Notes under the pieces: model-generated
The model's input: only the letters and a program-made list of their open reading frames with translations
Database searches by the model: none
What the model was told of the DNA's origin: nothing
Shown: positions 9,675 through 18,899 of the stretch, in pieces
Numbering within the stretch: position 1 is the stretch's first letter
Layout of the letters: the number at the start of each line of letters is the position of its first letter
Program-made: the position numbers and the translations under genes
Source of the DNA: Marinobacter sp. X15-166B
GTDB lineage: Bacteria; Pseudomonadota; Gammaproteobacteria; Pseudomonadales; Oleiphilaceae
Reading direction: 5' to 3'
Assembly (NCBI RefSeq): GCF_001752365.1
Contig: NZ_MEIY01000001.1
Span: 3,342,564-3,406,563, forward strand
DNA: 64,000 bases

Positions 9675-11132
9675 ATGAAGCTTGGATTATTGGGTAAAAC
9701 GTTCAGCCTCTCCGGCGCGCTTATCATCATCAGCGGCTGCCAAAGTTTTGGAGCATTCGATCCGAACACCCTACCCCCCTCGGCGGTGGTGCCGACCGTC
9801 AGTGAGCCCGGCACGGTCGAGTTGCGTTTTTTTGACAACATTGCGGGCTCTTCCGTCAGTAACCTGACCCGCAGCGCGAGATTCCCCGACAACCCCAGTC
9901 GCATTGTGGTCCTGACATCTCTGGAGACGCGCGACACTCAACTCGACCATTACGGGGCCCTGGCACGGGGGTTCATACAGCCGCCCGCCACCGGTCGCTA
10001 CCGTTTCTACGTGAGTGGTGACGACCAGGTGGAACTTTGGCTCAGCCCCTCGGCTCAACCGGCAGACGTCACACTGATTGCCACTGCCCCAGGCTTCACC
10101 GAGCCCTATCAATACGACAAGTACAGCTCCCAAACCTCGCCTTACCAGAGCCTCGACGCCAACAACCGCTATTACTTTGAGGTGCGTCATAAAGAAAGCA
10201 CCGGCATGAGCCACTTCAGCGTTGCCTGGGAAGGTGCCGGTTATGCACGAACGGTGGTAGGACGCAGCGCGATAGCAAGCTGGTCACCGGCGGTGTCAGG
10301 CGATTCCACCAGTGAACTCACCCCTGAAGCATATCCCATCGGCTACAACGCCGGCTTTGTGGACGGCAGCGAAGGCTTCCCGTTTAACGCCACATACTCT
10401 CGTCAGGATCTCGACCGGGCAGCCTACGCTCAGGGCTATCGCATCGGCTTTGTGGATGGCAGCGAAGATTTTCCGTTTGACGCTTCGTATCCACCCCTCG
10501 ATCAGGACCGGGACGGCCTGTACGACACCTGGGAAACGCTCCACGGACTCGACCCCGCGGATCTATACGATGCCCGCACAGATCCCGACGGGGACCTGCT
10601 GTCGGCGGCCGACGAGTTTTTCATCGGTACCCATGAAAACAACCCGGACACCGATGGCGACCGCATACCTGACGGTGTCGAAGTTGCCGTGGACCTCAAT
10701 CCACTCGACCGTTCGGATGCTGCCCGGGATATGGACGGGGATGGTTATTCCAGCCTGGAAGAGTATCTGGCGGGCACCAACAGCAATGATGCCACCAGCG
10801 CTCCTGACATCCCGTCAGACCCAGAGAGCAGGCCGGCACCTCCGGACGGTTCGGAGAACCCGGCCAATACGGGCTCAGCGTCACTGTCGTGGGCAAGACC
10901 GGAACACCGGCTGGACGGCACGGCCATCTCGGTGAGAGAGATAGAGCATTACAAGATTCACTACGGCCAGGACCGGCGTAGCATGAACAACACCGTCACA
11001 GTAAGCGGCACTGAAACCTCCTACGTCGTGCGCAACCTGTCACCGGGGATCTGGTACTTCACCGTGACGGTGTTCGATCGAGAAGGCCGTGCCAGTCCTC
11101 CGTCGGACGTTGTATCGAAAAGAATTCAGTGA
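9675..11132 (+). CDS. secreted PA14 / calcium-repeat / FN3 lipoprotein
   Basis: A 485-residue predicted lipoprotein. The ATG follows an AATGGAG site and gives a signal ending at IIISGCQ. A PA14-like beta domain (about residues 45-190, with FYVSGDDQVELWLS) comes first. Then there is a duplicated 23-residue unit containing GFVDGSE. Next is a run of Asp-rich thrombospondin type 3-like calcium loops (DQDRDG, DPDGD, DTDGD, DMDGDG), and last a fibronectin type III-like domain. Such proteins usually sit on the cell surface and bind carbohydrate or adhere; that role is inferred. It follows prsT in the same direction and meets xrtA tail to tail with a 7-base overlap. It has no PEP-CTERM tail. Confidence 0.8.
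   Translation: MKLGLLGKTFSLSGALIIISGCQSFGAFDPNTLPPSAVVPTVSEPGTVELRFFDNIAGSSVSNLTRSARFPDNPSRIVVLTSLETRDTQLDHYGALARGFIQPPATGRYRFYVSGDDQVELWLSPSAQPADVTLIATAPGFTEPYQYDKYSSQTSPYQSLDANNRYYFEVRHKESTGMSHFSVAWEGAGYARTVVGRSAIASWSPAVSGDSTSELTPEAYPIGYNAGFVDGSEGFPFNATYSRQDLDRAAYAQGYRIGFVDGSEDFPFDASYPPLDQDRDGLYDTWETLHGLDPADLYDARTDPDGDLLSAADEFFIGTHENNPDTDGDRIPDGVEVAVDLNPLDRSDAARDMDGDGYSSLEEYLAGTNSNDATSAPDIPSDPESRPAPPDGSENPANTGSASLSWARPEHRLDGTAISVREIEHYKIHYGQDRRSMNNTVTVSGTETSYVVRNLSPGIWYFTVTVFDREGRASPPSDVVSKRIQ
10329..10490 (+). repeat. in-frame duplication inside the PA14 lipoprotein
   Basis: Two 23-residue units, each built on Y-x-x-G-Y-x-x-GFVDGSE-x-FPF-x-A-x-Y, are separated by eight residues. The coding DNA of the two units is also similar. 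They bridge the PA14 domain and the calcium loops. I do not recognise the unit as a named domain. Confidence 0.75.
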
Positions 11133-12703
11133 GCCAATAAGGGTTCAGGGTGTGCATAAAGTCGGTCCAGATAAATTTCCACCGACTTTTTAATGGCCGG
11201 CGCATAAGTCGCCAGCGCAGCCTGACCGTTACAGTCCTCACAGCGCAAGCCAACAACCAGTACAGAGGCGTCCGAGCGGGCATTGAAAATGCCGTGCAAT
11301 TGAGCGAACTTCGCCTGCAATTCGTTGGTTTCCCAACGTCCTTCCACGTAATAGCCGTACACGAGGTACAGGTTCTCGTCGCCGCCCCGTTGCTTAAGGG
11401 TCAATCCCGCCAGAGTATCCCCGTCCCCGGTGGGCAGAATGATCGTTTGCTGCAGCAACAACTCCCGTGAGTCGTACAACCGGTTGCCATACTGCACCAC
11501 TTCTCCCCCCGGCCGCTGAAAGTCATAGCTGTACAGACCGACAAATAATTCCTCTGGCGGACGCTCCCCGTCCGCGTCAATGGAGGCTCTCAACGCAAAG
11601 GACTCCGCCAATGCCCGGTCAGGCTTGCGGATGCCCGGCTGCCAGCCGGCCAGATGTTTGCGGAACAAAGGGAGCCATTCCGCTGTATCCACGACCGCAA
11701 TATCATGGGGCCGATTCTTTACCGCCACGCTCATGGATGAGTTTGCATAGCTGCTCCACGAAGCAGCAGCCAGCACCGTACCCACGGTCAAGGTCACCAT
11801 GGCGCCCACCGCAGCAGCGGTGGAGGAAGTTTCGTGAACAGACGGTGGTGCGGACACTGGCCGGTCTTTGTTCTCCAGCCAGCGGGCGAAGAAAAACAAG
11901 GGCACCAACGTGGCCGCGAAAACCCACCAGCCAAAATAGTCATGCTCGGGAATCAGGGATGAAGTCATGTTGGACTCGTAACCCACATAAATAATGACAA
12001 ATACGCGGATCCAGTTCGCAAACAACGCCAGAGCAACCGCTACAAGGGCCAGAATGATACGGTTGCGCAGACGGTGCAGGTTCAGCTCCCCATAGAGCAC
12101 CGCCAGGGTTAACCCCACTAAAAAGTACCTCAACCCTGAACATCCGTGGGCGATCTCAAACGCACCTACCCCCGGGAAATAGACAAACACGCCCTCAACG
12201 AAAAACTCGATGTTCAGGAAAGACAACCAGAACTGGTTGATGGTGACGGTGATGATCTGAAGTGGCCAGGACAGATAGTCCCAAAATGGCAGGGCAAACA
12301 CCAACAAACCGATCGGTATGAAAAACGGCAAGGTCTGGCGCCAGCCCCAGATTACCAGCAGCCCGGCAAGGAGCAAGGGCACGAGGGCGACTTGCTGAAA
12401 GGCCTCGATCAGCAATACCGTCCCGGTAAAATACAGCACTGCGGCGGCCAGGAAGGCCAGCACCCAACCTGCATTGAACCCCAACGCGGGGCGCAACTGG
12501 CGCCACTTGGACACCGTCAGGTAAAGGCACACCGCCAGTATCAACAGCCCGTGGGAATAGGCTTCGTCAAACTTCAACCATCGCTGCACCAGCCCGTCCA
12601 GGGTGGGCCAGACGGCCACCATCAACACAGCCAGCAAGCCAAGAGGGACGAATAACCGCAACGTTGTTCTGGTGATGAAACGCTCCATGTTCATTATGAT
12701 CAC
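11126..12703 (-). CDS. xrtA: exosortase A fused to an EpsI-type domain
   Basis: Membrane transpeptidase that is thought to cut PEP-CTERM sorting tails. The first 275 residues hold about eight membrane segments with the three expected catalytic residues: Cys188 in HGCSGLRYF, Arg233 in NWIRVF and His254 in EHDYFGWW. After a hydrophilic linker, residues about 310-520 form the EpsI-like periplasmic domain, the fused arrangement typical of XrtA. The start is GTG or an ATG three codons in; the AGGTAA ribosome site fits neither perfectly. It lies 18 bases after the FemAB-like gene and is probably cotranscribed. No PEP-CTERM substrate is encoded nearby. Confidence 0.93.
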   Translation of the reverse strand: MIIMNMERFITRTTLRLFVPLGLLAVLMVAVWPTLDGLVQRWLKFDEAYSHGLLILAVCLYLTVSKWRQLRPALGFNAGWVLAFLAAAVLYFTGTVLLIEAFQQVALVPLLLAGLLVIWGWRQTLPFFIPIGLLVFALPFWDYLSWPLQIITVTINQFWLSFLNIEFFVEGVFVYFPGVGAFEIAHGCSGLRYFLVGLTLAVLYGELNLHRLRNRIILALVAVALALFANWIRVFVIIYVGYESNMTSSLIPEHDYFGWWVFAATLVPLFFFARWLENKDRPVSAPPSVHETSSTAAAVGAMVTLTVGTVLAAASWSSYANSSMSVAVKNRPHDIAVVDTAEWLPLFRKHLAGWQPGIRKPDRALAESFALRASIDADGERPPEELFVGLYSYDFQRPGGEVVQYGNRLYDSRELLLQQTIILPTGDGDTLAGLTLKQRGGDENLYLVYGYYVEGRWETNELQAKFAQLHGIFNARSDASVLVVGLRCEDCNGQAALATYAPAIKKSVEIYLDRLYAHPEPLLAH

Positions 12704-12721
12704 TTACCTGATTGGCGTCCG

Positions 12722-13693
12722 TCAGTCTTTAAGCGCGTATAACAACTTCAAGACAGGATGTCTGACCAGCATAACCGAGACAAGCTTCTCATGGCCGGTG
12801 GCGATCCGCGACTTGTAATTTTCATTCTTGCCGCTCCCTGCAAGAAAGTCGAATTTGTGAATATCTTTGTCCGCAAATGCCCCTTCAATGTCGTAGCCAA
12901 GGTGCAGACTGCCCAACGCCAGTTTGCGATGAAAATTCTCGACAAAGCCTGCCTGTAGATTATAAATACAACCGCGATAGAGCACGTTATAAAGTACCGA
13001 CACGATTTGGTCGTTGCAATATAAGACCGACAACCGGGGCTCACCGCCCTCCTCGCCGATGGTGTCAAGGAACGTGCGATGAAACGCCAGACTGGTGGTG
13101 CCAAAACAGGGGCCGCCCCAACGGGATTCATGAAAACCGTTCAGTGCCTCAAAAAAGCCATCCACCTTATCCGGCCACGCATTTGCAAAGGTAATCTCAC
13201 CCTGGGTCTGTAACACCGAACGCCGGTTATACAGACGCAAACGGGTGCCACTGCCCAGGTTCTTGAGATAGGCTTCAAACGACTGCGTCGTATCTACAAA
13301 GTAACTGGTGTCTTCCGCAACGGTCCGCAACATACACCGGGTCTGAGCTGCGTAATCCTGCAACGCCTGCAGATCCGGGGCACTCGCCGGCACGTCACGA
13401 AACACGGCCTCGGACCACCGGCCAGCGCCCAGACGCCGCCGCACCTCTGCCAGGCACTCGGCACCGGCTGCCCCGGAGGTCAGCCGGTTGTATTCGGTAC
13501 GCGGGGTGGCGAGCCGGCGGTAATTGGTGCCCACAAACTGCAGGCAATGGATGGGCAAAATCCCGCGAAACCGATAACGGTCGACATACAACCCTGCAAG
13601 GCCCGATCGGTTACTGATTCGCCTGAACCCCTGAGTATCGCCCCAGTAAGCCCACCAGGCTTGCTGCCATGCATTGGTTTGGAAAATGGTCAT
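12722..13693 (-). CDS. FemAB/BioF2-like GNAT acyltransferase
   Basis: A soluble 323-residue protein with the double-GNAT look of FemAB and BioF2-like enzymes. The middle (GTRLRLYNRRSVLQ, about residues 158-172) matches the usual core where such proteins carry basic residues, and ALNGFHESRWGG follows. The C-terminal half has the strand-rich section with VLYCNDQIVSVLYNVLYRG. FemAB-type genes are regular neighbours of xrtA, and this one directly precedes it. I infer transfer of an acyl or aminoacyl group to the polymer or its precursor; the donor is unknown. A GGGACGAG site precedes the ATG. Confidence 0.7.
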   Translation of the reverse strand: MTIFQTNAWQQAWWAYWGDTQGFRRISNRSGLAGLYVDRYRFRGILPIHCLQFVGTNYRRLATPRTEYNRLTSGAAGAECLAEVRRRLGAGRWSEAVFRDVPASAPDLQALQDYAAQTRCMLRTVAEDTSYFVDTTQSFEAYLKNLGSGTRLRLYNRRSVLQTQGEITFANAWPDKVDGFFEALNGFHESRWGGPCFGTTSLAFHRTFLDTIGEEGGEPRLSVLYCNDQIVSVLYNVLYRGCIYNLQAGFVENFHRKLALGSLHLGYDIEGAFADKDIHKFDFLAGSGKNENYKSRIATGHEKLVSVMLVRHPVLKLLYALKD

Positions 13694-14136
13694 TGATTGC
13701 TCGTCCCTGGCATAATTGGCTTAACCCTTCGATAATCTGCCACCGCATATTCAACGTCTGATAACTGCAGAATTATCTAATCAACATACACCAATATCAT
13801 GAAACCGTTTGGTTTTTGGAAATCTTCGCGAACCTCTACTCACATTAATTGCAAACGAAAAAAATACGGTCAACCAACCTGTTTTTTGCCGTCGAATCGG
13901 TTTTTCAGTGCTAGTATGGCGCTATACTATACTTTCACTCATACAAGTAATCTGTCGAGGGCACGGATGGCGCTCGCTAAATCAGTATCAGAAACGCTGT
14001 ATTTTGTTTTTAGTGCTGGCCGGATCATCGCTGGCTTCAATGCGCTGAACACCTTGGTTCGACCCTCACGCGCGCGAGGCACCGATAATGCGTGTAGTTT
14101 CCCATTTCCGACCTTATGTCAGTATGGAGCGTTACC
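13694..14136 (+). other. divergent intergenic region between the xrtA arm and the variable EPS genes
   Basis: About 440 bases without a gene. The sequence turns AT-rich here. Two overlapping TATACT hexamers occur near 13923-13933 on the plus strand, and could be a -10 for the downstream plus genes, but I see no matching -35. I see no JUMPstart/ops element. Confidence 0.4.
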
Positions 14137-15096
14137 ATGCGGCGCATCTTGTTAAACCCTCCCGGGTGGACGAAAATACTCCTGAAAAAAACACTGGCGC
14201 GAATGGGGTACCAGCTAGTACCTTGCGAGGACCCAGCGCCGATTGACGTGCGGTCGCTTGGCAACCACCCTGCACTACTTCTGTACCACAGCACACCAAA
14301 GCCCGTTTTAGTGGATGTCCCTGTTTCCCGAGGCAGGGGACCGCAAAGCATGCCTCTTTCCGCCCCCGCGAAGCACCCTTTTGTATTGGCCGCGCGGGCA
14401 GGCGCTCAGGATAACGGAGGTGTGGACGAGGTCTATAATATTCTCAAGCGATATTATGCCATGGTACAACCAACTACCGCCGCCGAATGGATTGGCTTAA
14501 GTAAAGACCTAGTAACAGTTCTTCATCACGAATCACCACTAGCGACCTCCATGCCATGGGCAACGCGGACGCCAGATGAGTGCCGGAGAGCCCGCGAAAG
14601 CTGGGCCAAAGAAGAAAGTAAAAACGTTGGACTTGATCTTTCAATAGAACACGGTTGGCATTTTTGGGGTCCGGTCGATAATAAAAAACTCGAAATAGAA
14701 GCCCACAGAATCTATAGATTAATAAGATCAATCAAAACACATGGATATCGTCGCCACGATGGTCGTGATGGCGATATTCTAGGTATTATGCTTCGTACCG
14801 AAAACAACCAGTGGTGCTGGCGAGTATCTGGCGGAATTCATCGCGCTGCTGTACTCAGCGCACTTGGAAGCGACACAATACCGGTAAGAATTGTACAAGT
14901 GATCAACCGAGAGGATGTAGACCATTGGCCGGGAGTTATTTCAGGCATATTCTCTCGGCAAGCTGCACTAGCAGTCTTTGACGCCGTTTTGGAAGGTTCT
15001 GTTCCCCAAATCGTTCGACACTGGAGCAACGAAAACTACAGCAGGTCGGTCTATCAATACCCGACACGTAACAATGCAGGTCATGCAAGCCCATGA
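14137..15096 (+). CDS. uncharacterised protein with a ParB/sulfiredoxin-like core
   Basis: I do not recognise a named family. The protein has 319 residues, is soluble and lacks a signal peptide. The chosen ATG has a TGGAG site 8 bases ahead; an ATG seven codons upstream has none. Residues about 230-260 read RVSGGIHRAAVLSALGSDTIPVRIV, which resembles the (D/S)G-x-HR-xx-AL...PV pattern of ParB and sulfiredoxin-like folds. No other ParB feature, such as a DNA-binding HTH, is visible. Its stop overlaps the start of the flippase gene (ATGA), so the two are translationally coupled, and a role in polymer assembly or regulation is likely but unknown. Confidence 0.6.
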   Translation: MRRILLNPPGWTKILLKKTLARMGYQLVPCEDPAPIDVRSLGNHPALLLYHSTPKPVLVDVPVSRGRGPQSMPLSAPAKHPFVLAARAGAQDNGGVDEVYNILKRYYAMVQPTTAAEWIGLSKDLVTVLHHESPLATSMPWATRTPDECRRARESWAKEESKNVGLDLSIEHGWHFWGPVDNKKLEIEAHRIYRLIRSIKTHGYRRHDGRDGDILGIMLRTENNQWCWRVSGGIHRAAVLSALGSDTIPVRIVQVINREDVDHWPGVISGIFSRQAALAVFDAVLEGSVPQIVRHWSNENYSRSVYQYPTRNNAGHASP

Positions 15097-16657
15097 CACT
15101 GCTGAAAAGGTTGATAAGAGGCTCCGCCTTTCGTACTTTAAACACGATTGTTAGCATTGCAATCGGTTTTTTCATGTTACCCTTTCTGCTCAACCATTTG
15201 GGTGAAGATATTTATGGAATATGGGTTTTAGTTGGAAGTATTACTGCATCATTCTATTTATTCGACTTAGGATTCGCTTCTGCAGTTACGCGTTTTATAG
15301 CGGCAGCCCTCACCCGAAAGGATAAAATTGAAGCGCAACAGGTTTGCTCTACTGCATTTATTCTATATTGCGGATTAGGAGTCTTGATAATAGTTGCTAC
15401 GTGCGCCTTGGCGTTACTAACGCCCAATGTGACCTCTAATAGTGAAAATGACCGACTGATTCAGCTCCTGATAATCATAACTGGGCTACGGATAGCAATT
15501 GGCTTCCCGTTTAAGTCTTTCGCCGGAATAATTTCGTACCATATAAGATTTGATCTTATGGCGGCAACGAGACTCTTTTTTGTGCTTGCATCTACAATTG
15601 CAACCGTAATTGCAATACTTACTGGGAAAGGAATAATAGCAGTTGCAATAATTGGATTGGTCTCATCCTTTGTCTCAGATATTGTATTCCGTGTTATATC
15701 CTCACACATGGAACCCCAAGTCAAAATCAAACTGAGTTCTTTTAGCCGTTCTCAACTCAAAGCCCTGTACAGCTTCAGCGCTTGGGCATTTCTTATCGAT
15801 ATCTCTCGTCTCCTCCAAGAGCGCGCACCAGTCTGGTCAATAGGTATTTTTTCAACCCCCAATTACTAACCGTTTTTTATGTTGGTCAGCGCTTGGCCGA
15901 GTACACATTCGGCCTGCTATATCGCGCAGTGAGTATGTACACCCCAATACTTACGAAGGACTTTACCCAAAGAAATATGACTGGATTCACTAACAAGTTA
16001 ATGATATTCACAAAGCTCAATGTTATTCTCGCGTGTTTCGCTGTTGCTGGTTTTTTCGCTTTAGGTACCCCTCTAATAAGACTATGGATGGGTAGCGACT
16101 TCAGTTATCTAATAGCGTACAAAGTGGGCGCTATATTATTGTTAGGTAAAATGTTTCTATTCATCACATTACCTATCAACAGCGCGTTTTTAGCAATGCA
16201 AAAACCACGTATTATGTCTTTGGTCAGCGTGGCGGAAACCGGAATCCTCACTATACTATTGCTCTATTTCGCGACATCGACCAACTTAGGGATCGTCGGT
16301 GCTTCTCTCGCCGTGTTGTTTTCGTACACGCCAACGCGCCTAATCGTCATCCCTTTCCTGATTAGTCGAGAGTTGAGTTTACCCTTCAACGATATAATAA
16401 AACCTTGGTTACGCCCTCTTTTACTTTCTTTTATGGGATGGGCCATGCTGAGCTCGGCTTATACGGTGATGATCCAGGAAGTTCAATCCGCACTTGCATT
16501 TATACTTTGCGTTGTTTTATATACCATTTTCTCCTTAATAAGTGTTCCTTTCCTGGTGGGCCAACAAGAAAGAACCCTACTAGAAACGATCGTGCCAAAA
16601 AAATATATGTTATTATTTAATTGGCCGAGTTTATTAAGTCGCCGTCGGCCAGCTTGA
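15093..16657 (+). pseudogene. polysaccharide flippase (Wzx/MATE-like), frameshifted
   Basis: Lipid-linked oligosaccharide flippase that would move repeat units across the inner membrane. The first frame encodes the N-terminal 258 residues (starting MTLLKRLIRGSAFRTLNTIV) with six or so membrane segments, and stops. The second frame (about 270 residues, from RYFFNPQLLTVFYVGQRLAEY) carries the rest. The shift falls at 15843-15857, a T6 run followed by a C5 run. One extra T restores IGIFFNPQLLTVFYVG and a full protein of about 521 residues, the usual family length. Translation is coupled to the upstream gene by ATGA. It is either a real one-base loss or a sequencing artefact. Confidence 0.85.
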
Positions 16658-16811
16658 CACTTTTAACATTAAAGTGGCAAACCAAATTGAAGGTCAACGC
16701 TGAGCCATTGATCTTATCACATCGATCTGAAATCAAACATGAAAATCATGACCGAATAAAGCTTTATAATAACCATCCTGTAAGATGAAACCTCCGCCAT
16801 AGGAGAATTAA

Positions 16812-17600
16812 ATGAGCACTAAACAGCCAACTATAAACGTGTTATGGACGGGTGGATATGATTCTACATTTAGAATTGTCCAACTTTCGAAGCTGAACGT
16901 CACGATTCAACCATTTTACTTGTCAGACAACAGGAAAAGCGAACCAAATGAATTAAGGGCTATTGCTGACATAACTAGGGATATTAAAACAAGCCCGGGA
17001 ACCAAATGCACTTTAAAACCTTTGAAGACCTACATCAGCTCAGAGGTCAAGGTGGATGATGAAATTACTCAAGCGTACCATCGATTACAGAATACAGCGC
17101 CTTTAGGGTCACAATACGACTGGTTGGCCAGATTTGCTAAAGAGAAAAACATAGAAGGACTGGAGCTGGGTATCGAAAAATCAGATACAAGTGTGGTGCT
17201 CGCTTGCATAAGACAACTCGGCCATATGACGCTAGTTAATGATGGAGCAATTTCTTACTACATACTAAGCGAGGAAAAATCAGACCCAGATTTATATAAA
17301 GTACTTGGTAATTTTCATTATCCAAACCCTCTGTTCAATATGACAAAAACAGAGATGTTAACGGAGTACAAACGATTAGGATTCGAGAAAACCGTATACA
17401 AAACTTGGTTTTGTCATCGACCGATCAAGGGCAAGCCGTGTGGTATTTGCAATCCGTGTAAATCTGTTATTTCGGCAGACATGAGGTTCAGGTTACCGAA
17501 ACTAAGTCTGATAAGATACAAATTTCGCCCAGTTTATACCTCCAAAAGCAAAATGGAACACTTCGTAAAACGCTGCTGGGATAAATTGATTAACATTTAA
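16812..17600 (+). CDS. QueC-like PP-loop protein inside the EPS cluster
   Basis: A 262-residue protein with the fold signature of PP-loop ATP pyrophosphatases: LWTGGYDSTF at residues 11-20. A C-terminal zinc motif of four cysteines lies at 201, 210, 213 and 216 (C-x8-C-x2-C-x2-C), the same spacing as in QueC, the 7-cyano-7-deazaguanine synthase. The rest is divergent, and the PP-loop reads TGGYDST rather than SGGQDST. No other queuosine gene is nearby; flanking genes are a flippase and a TupA-like ligase. I infer an ATP-dependent amide or nitrile-forming step on a sugar or carboxylate, but the substrate is unknown. An AGGAGAATTAA site precedes the ATG. Confidence 0.7.
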   Translation: MSTKQPTINVLWTGGYDSTFRIVQLSKLNVTIQPFYLSDNRKSEPNELRAIADITRDIKTSPGTKCTLKPLKTYISSEVKVDDEITQAYHRLQNTAPLGSQYDWLARFAKEKNIEGLELGIEKSDTSVVLACIRQLGHMTLVNDGAISYYILSEEKSDPDLYKVLGNFHYPNPLFNMTKTEMLTEYKRLGFEKTVYKTWFCHRPIKGKPCGICNPCKSVISADMRFRLPKLSLIRYKFRPVYTSKSKMEHFVKRCWDKLINI

Positions 17601-17767
17601 CAACTCAATACAGCCCACTACAACTTCACGCACCCTATAAAAGATTATGTGATCCTATACTTATAAAAGTCTACGCCCTATCATTCGAACCCTAGGAAAA
17701 CCTTTTTACATATTTCGCTGATTTTTGTGAACAATTCGCTTTTGATATTCCTAAGACGTGTCAAATT

Positions 17768-18715
17768 TTAATACCTTGGATCTCTCTGCCACAAACCACC
17801 CATCCAATAATCGTAAATATATGTACTGAACCTGGAGATTCCGCTACCTGGCGCGAACGTCATTTCCCCAAAAAATATTTCCCCATCGATATTATAAAGA
17901 TCCACCCGAACATAACTAAAAGGATCAGCTAGTTTTTTTGCAATTTGTAACATAAAGTCGTAATTTTTAGGTTTTTGGATTTTAGTAATCAAAGAAGGAA
18001 ACTCGACGGCAAATGGGAGCCAATTTAAATCCTCATCGAAATATGACCTACTATGGTTAACTCCCCGTCCGAAGTCGATATGTAACAAAACTTTCATCGA
18101 TCCATCGTTCTGTTTAAAAACATGGAACTTATAATCTCTTAAACTTCCATCCTCATCAGAAGGTGTTAGTTTCTTTTCAACTAACAATCTTGGCGATATA
18201 TCGCTGTACCAAGCTTCATCGGCAAGTTTCCCAAAATCTACCTGTAGCTGTTTACTTACTTCATAACAAACCTCAGAAAAACGACTTAACTCATCTCTAT
18301 CCGACAACATATAAATCCGACCAGAGTTATGATTTGCCTTCAAAACGCAATTACCATGCTCCCTTACAATCTCATTCAATTTTTCAGGAGTGATCGACAT
18401 CCCCACAAATAAATTTTCAATGACGACATCCTTTGAAATCAATTCAGCAACATATTCCTTGGCCTCTATTTTACAAGCACACCTGGAAAAAAGAGGGTTG
18501 AGAGGATAGCGTTTTCGATAATTTATTTTTTCATTGTAGGTTTTCGGGTTTTCGAAATTCGGAATATATTTATTATGCTCTATGAATTTCTTCCGAAATC
18601 TTCTAGCTTTACTATATCTGTTATTGACGAACCTGGCTTTTAGAGCCACTAAGTTCATATAAACTTTCCGACTGTTATTATTTCTAAACATGCGTTCCCT
18701 GATTATTTCCTTCAT
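17768..18715 (-). CDS. TupA-like ATP-grasp enzyme
   Basis: A 315-residue member of the ATP-grasp group found in teichuronopeptide and capsule loci. PKTYNEKINYRKRYPLNPLFSRC near residue 57 matches the conserved opening of the TupA-like family. Lys in CVLKANHNSG (about 143) and the Glu-rich VEKKLTPSDEDGSLRDYKFHVF block fit ATP binding. VRVDLYNIDGEIFFGEMTFAPGSG near the end is the metal-binding strand. Such enzymes would ligate an amino acid or similar carboxylate to the polymer. A GAGGTGT site precedes the ATG. It is convergent with the QueC-like gene and is the most downstream minus-strand gene of the variable cluster. Confidence 0.75.
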   Translation of the reverse strand: MKEIIRERMFRNNNSRKVYMNLVALKARFVNNRYSKARRFRKKFIEHNKYIPNFENPKTYNEKINYRKRYPLNPLFSRCACKIEAKEYVAELISKDVVIENLFVGMSITPEKLNEIVREHGNCVLKANHNSGRIYMLSDRDELSRFSEVCYEVSKQLQVDFGKLADEAWYSDISPRLLVEKKLTPSDEDGSLRDYKFHVFKQNDGSMKVLLHIDFGRGVNHSRSYFDEDLNWLPFAVEFPSLITKIQKPKNYDFMLQIAKKLADPFSYVRVDLYNIDGEIFFGEMTFAPGSGISRFSTYIYDYWMGGLWQRDPRY

Positions 18716-18899
18716 TTACACCTCGATTAATTTGGTCGACTACTTTTTTAAACTATCTTAGTACACAAGCCGTGTCATTGATCACATAACTTAAAAAAAC
18801 AAGTGATTTCAGATAACGAACACAGCAACCTGGGATGTACCCTAATCAAAGAAAATTATTTGAAGCTAAGTTGAATCACAGAATACTTAAAGTGTTATT

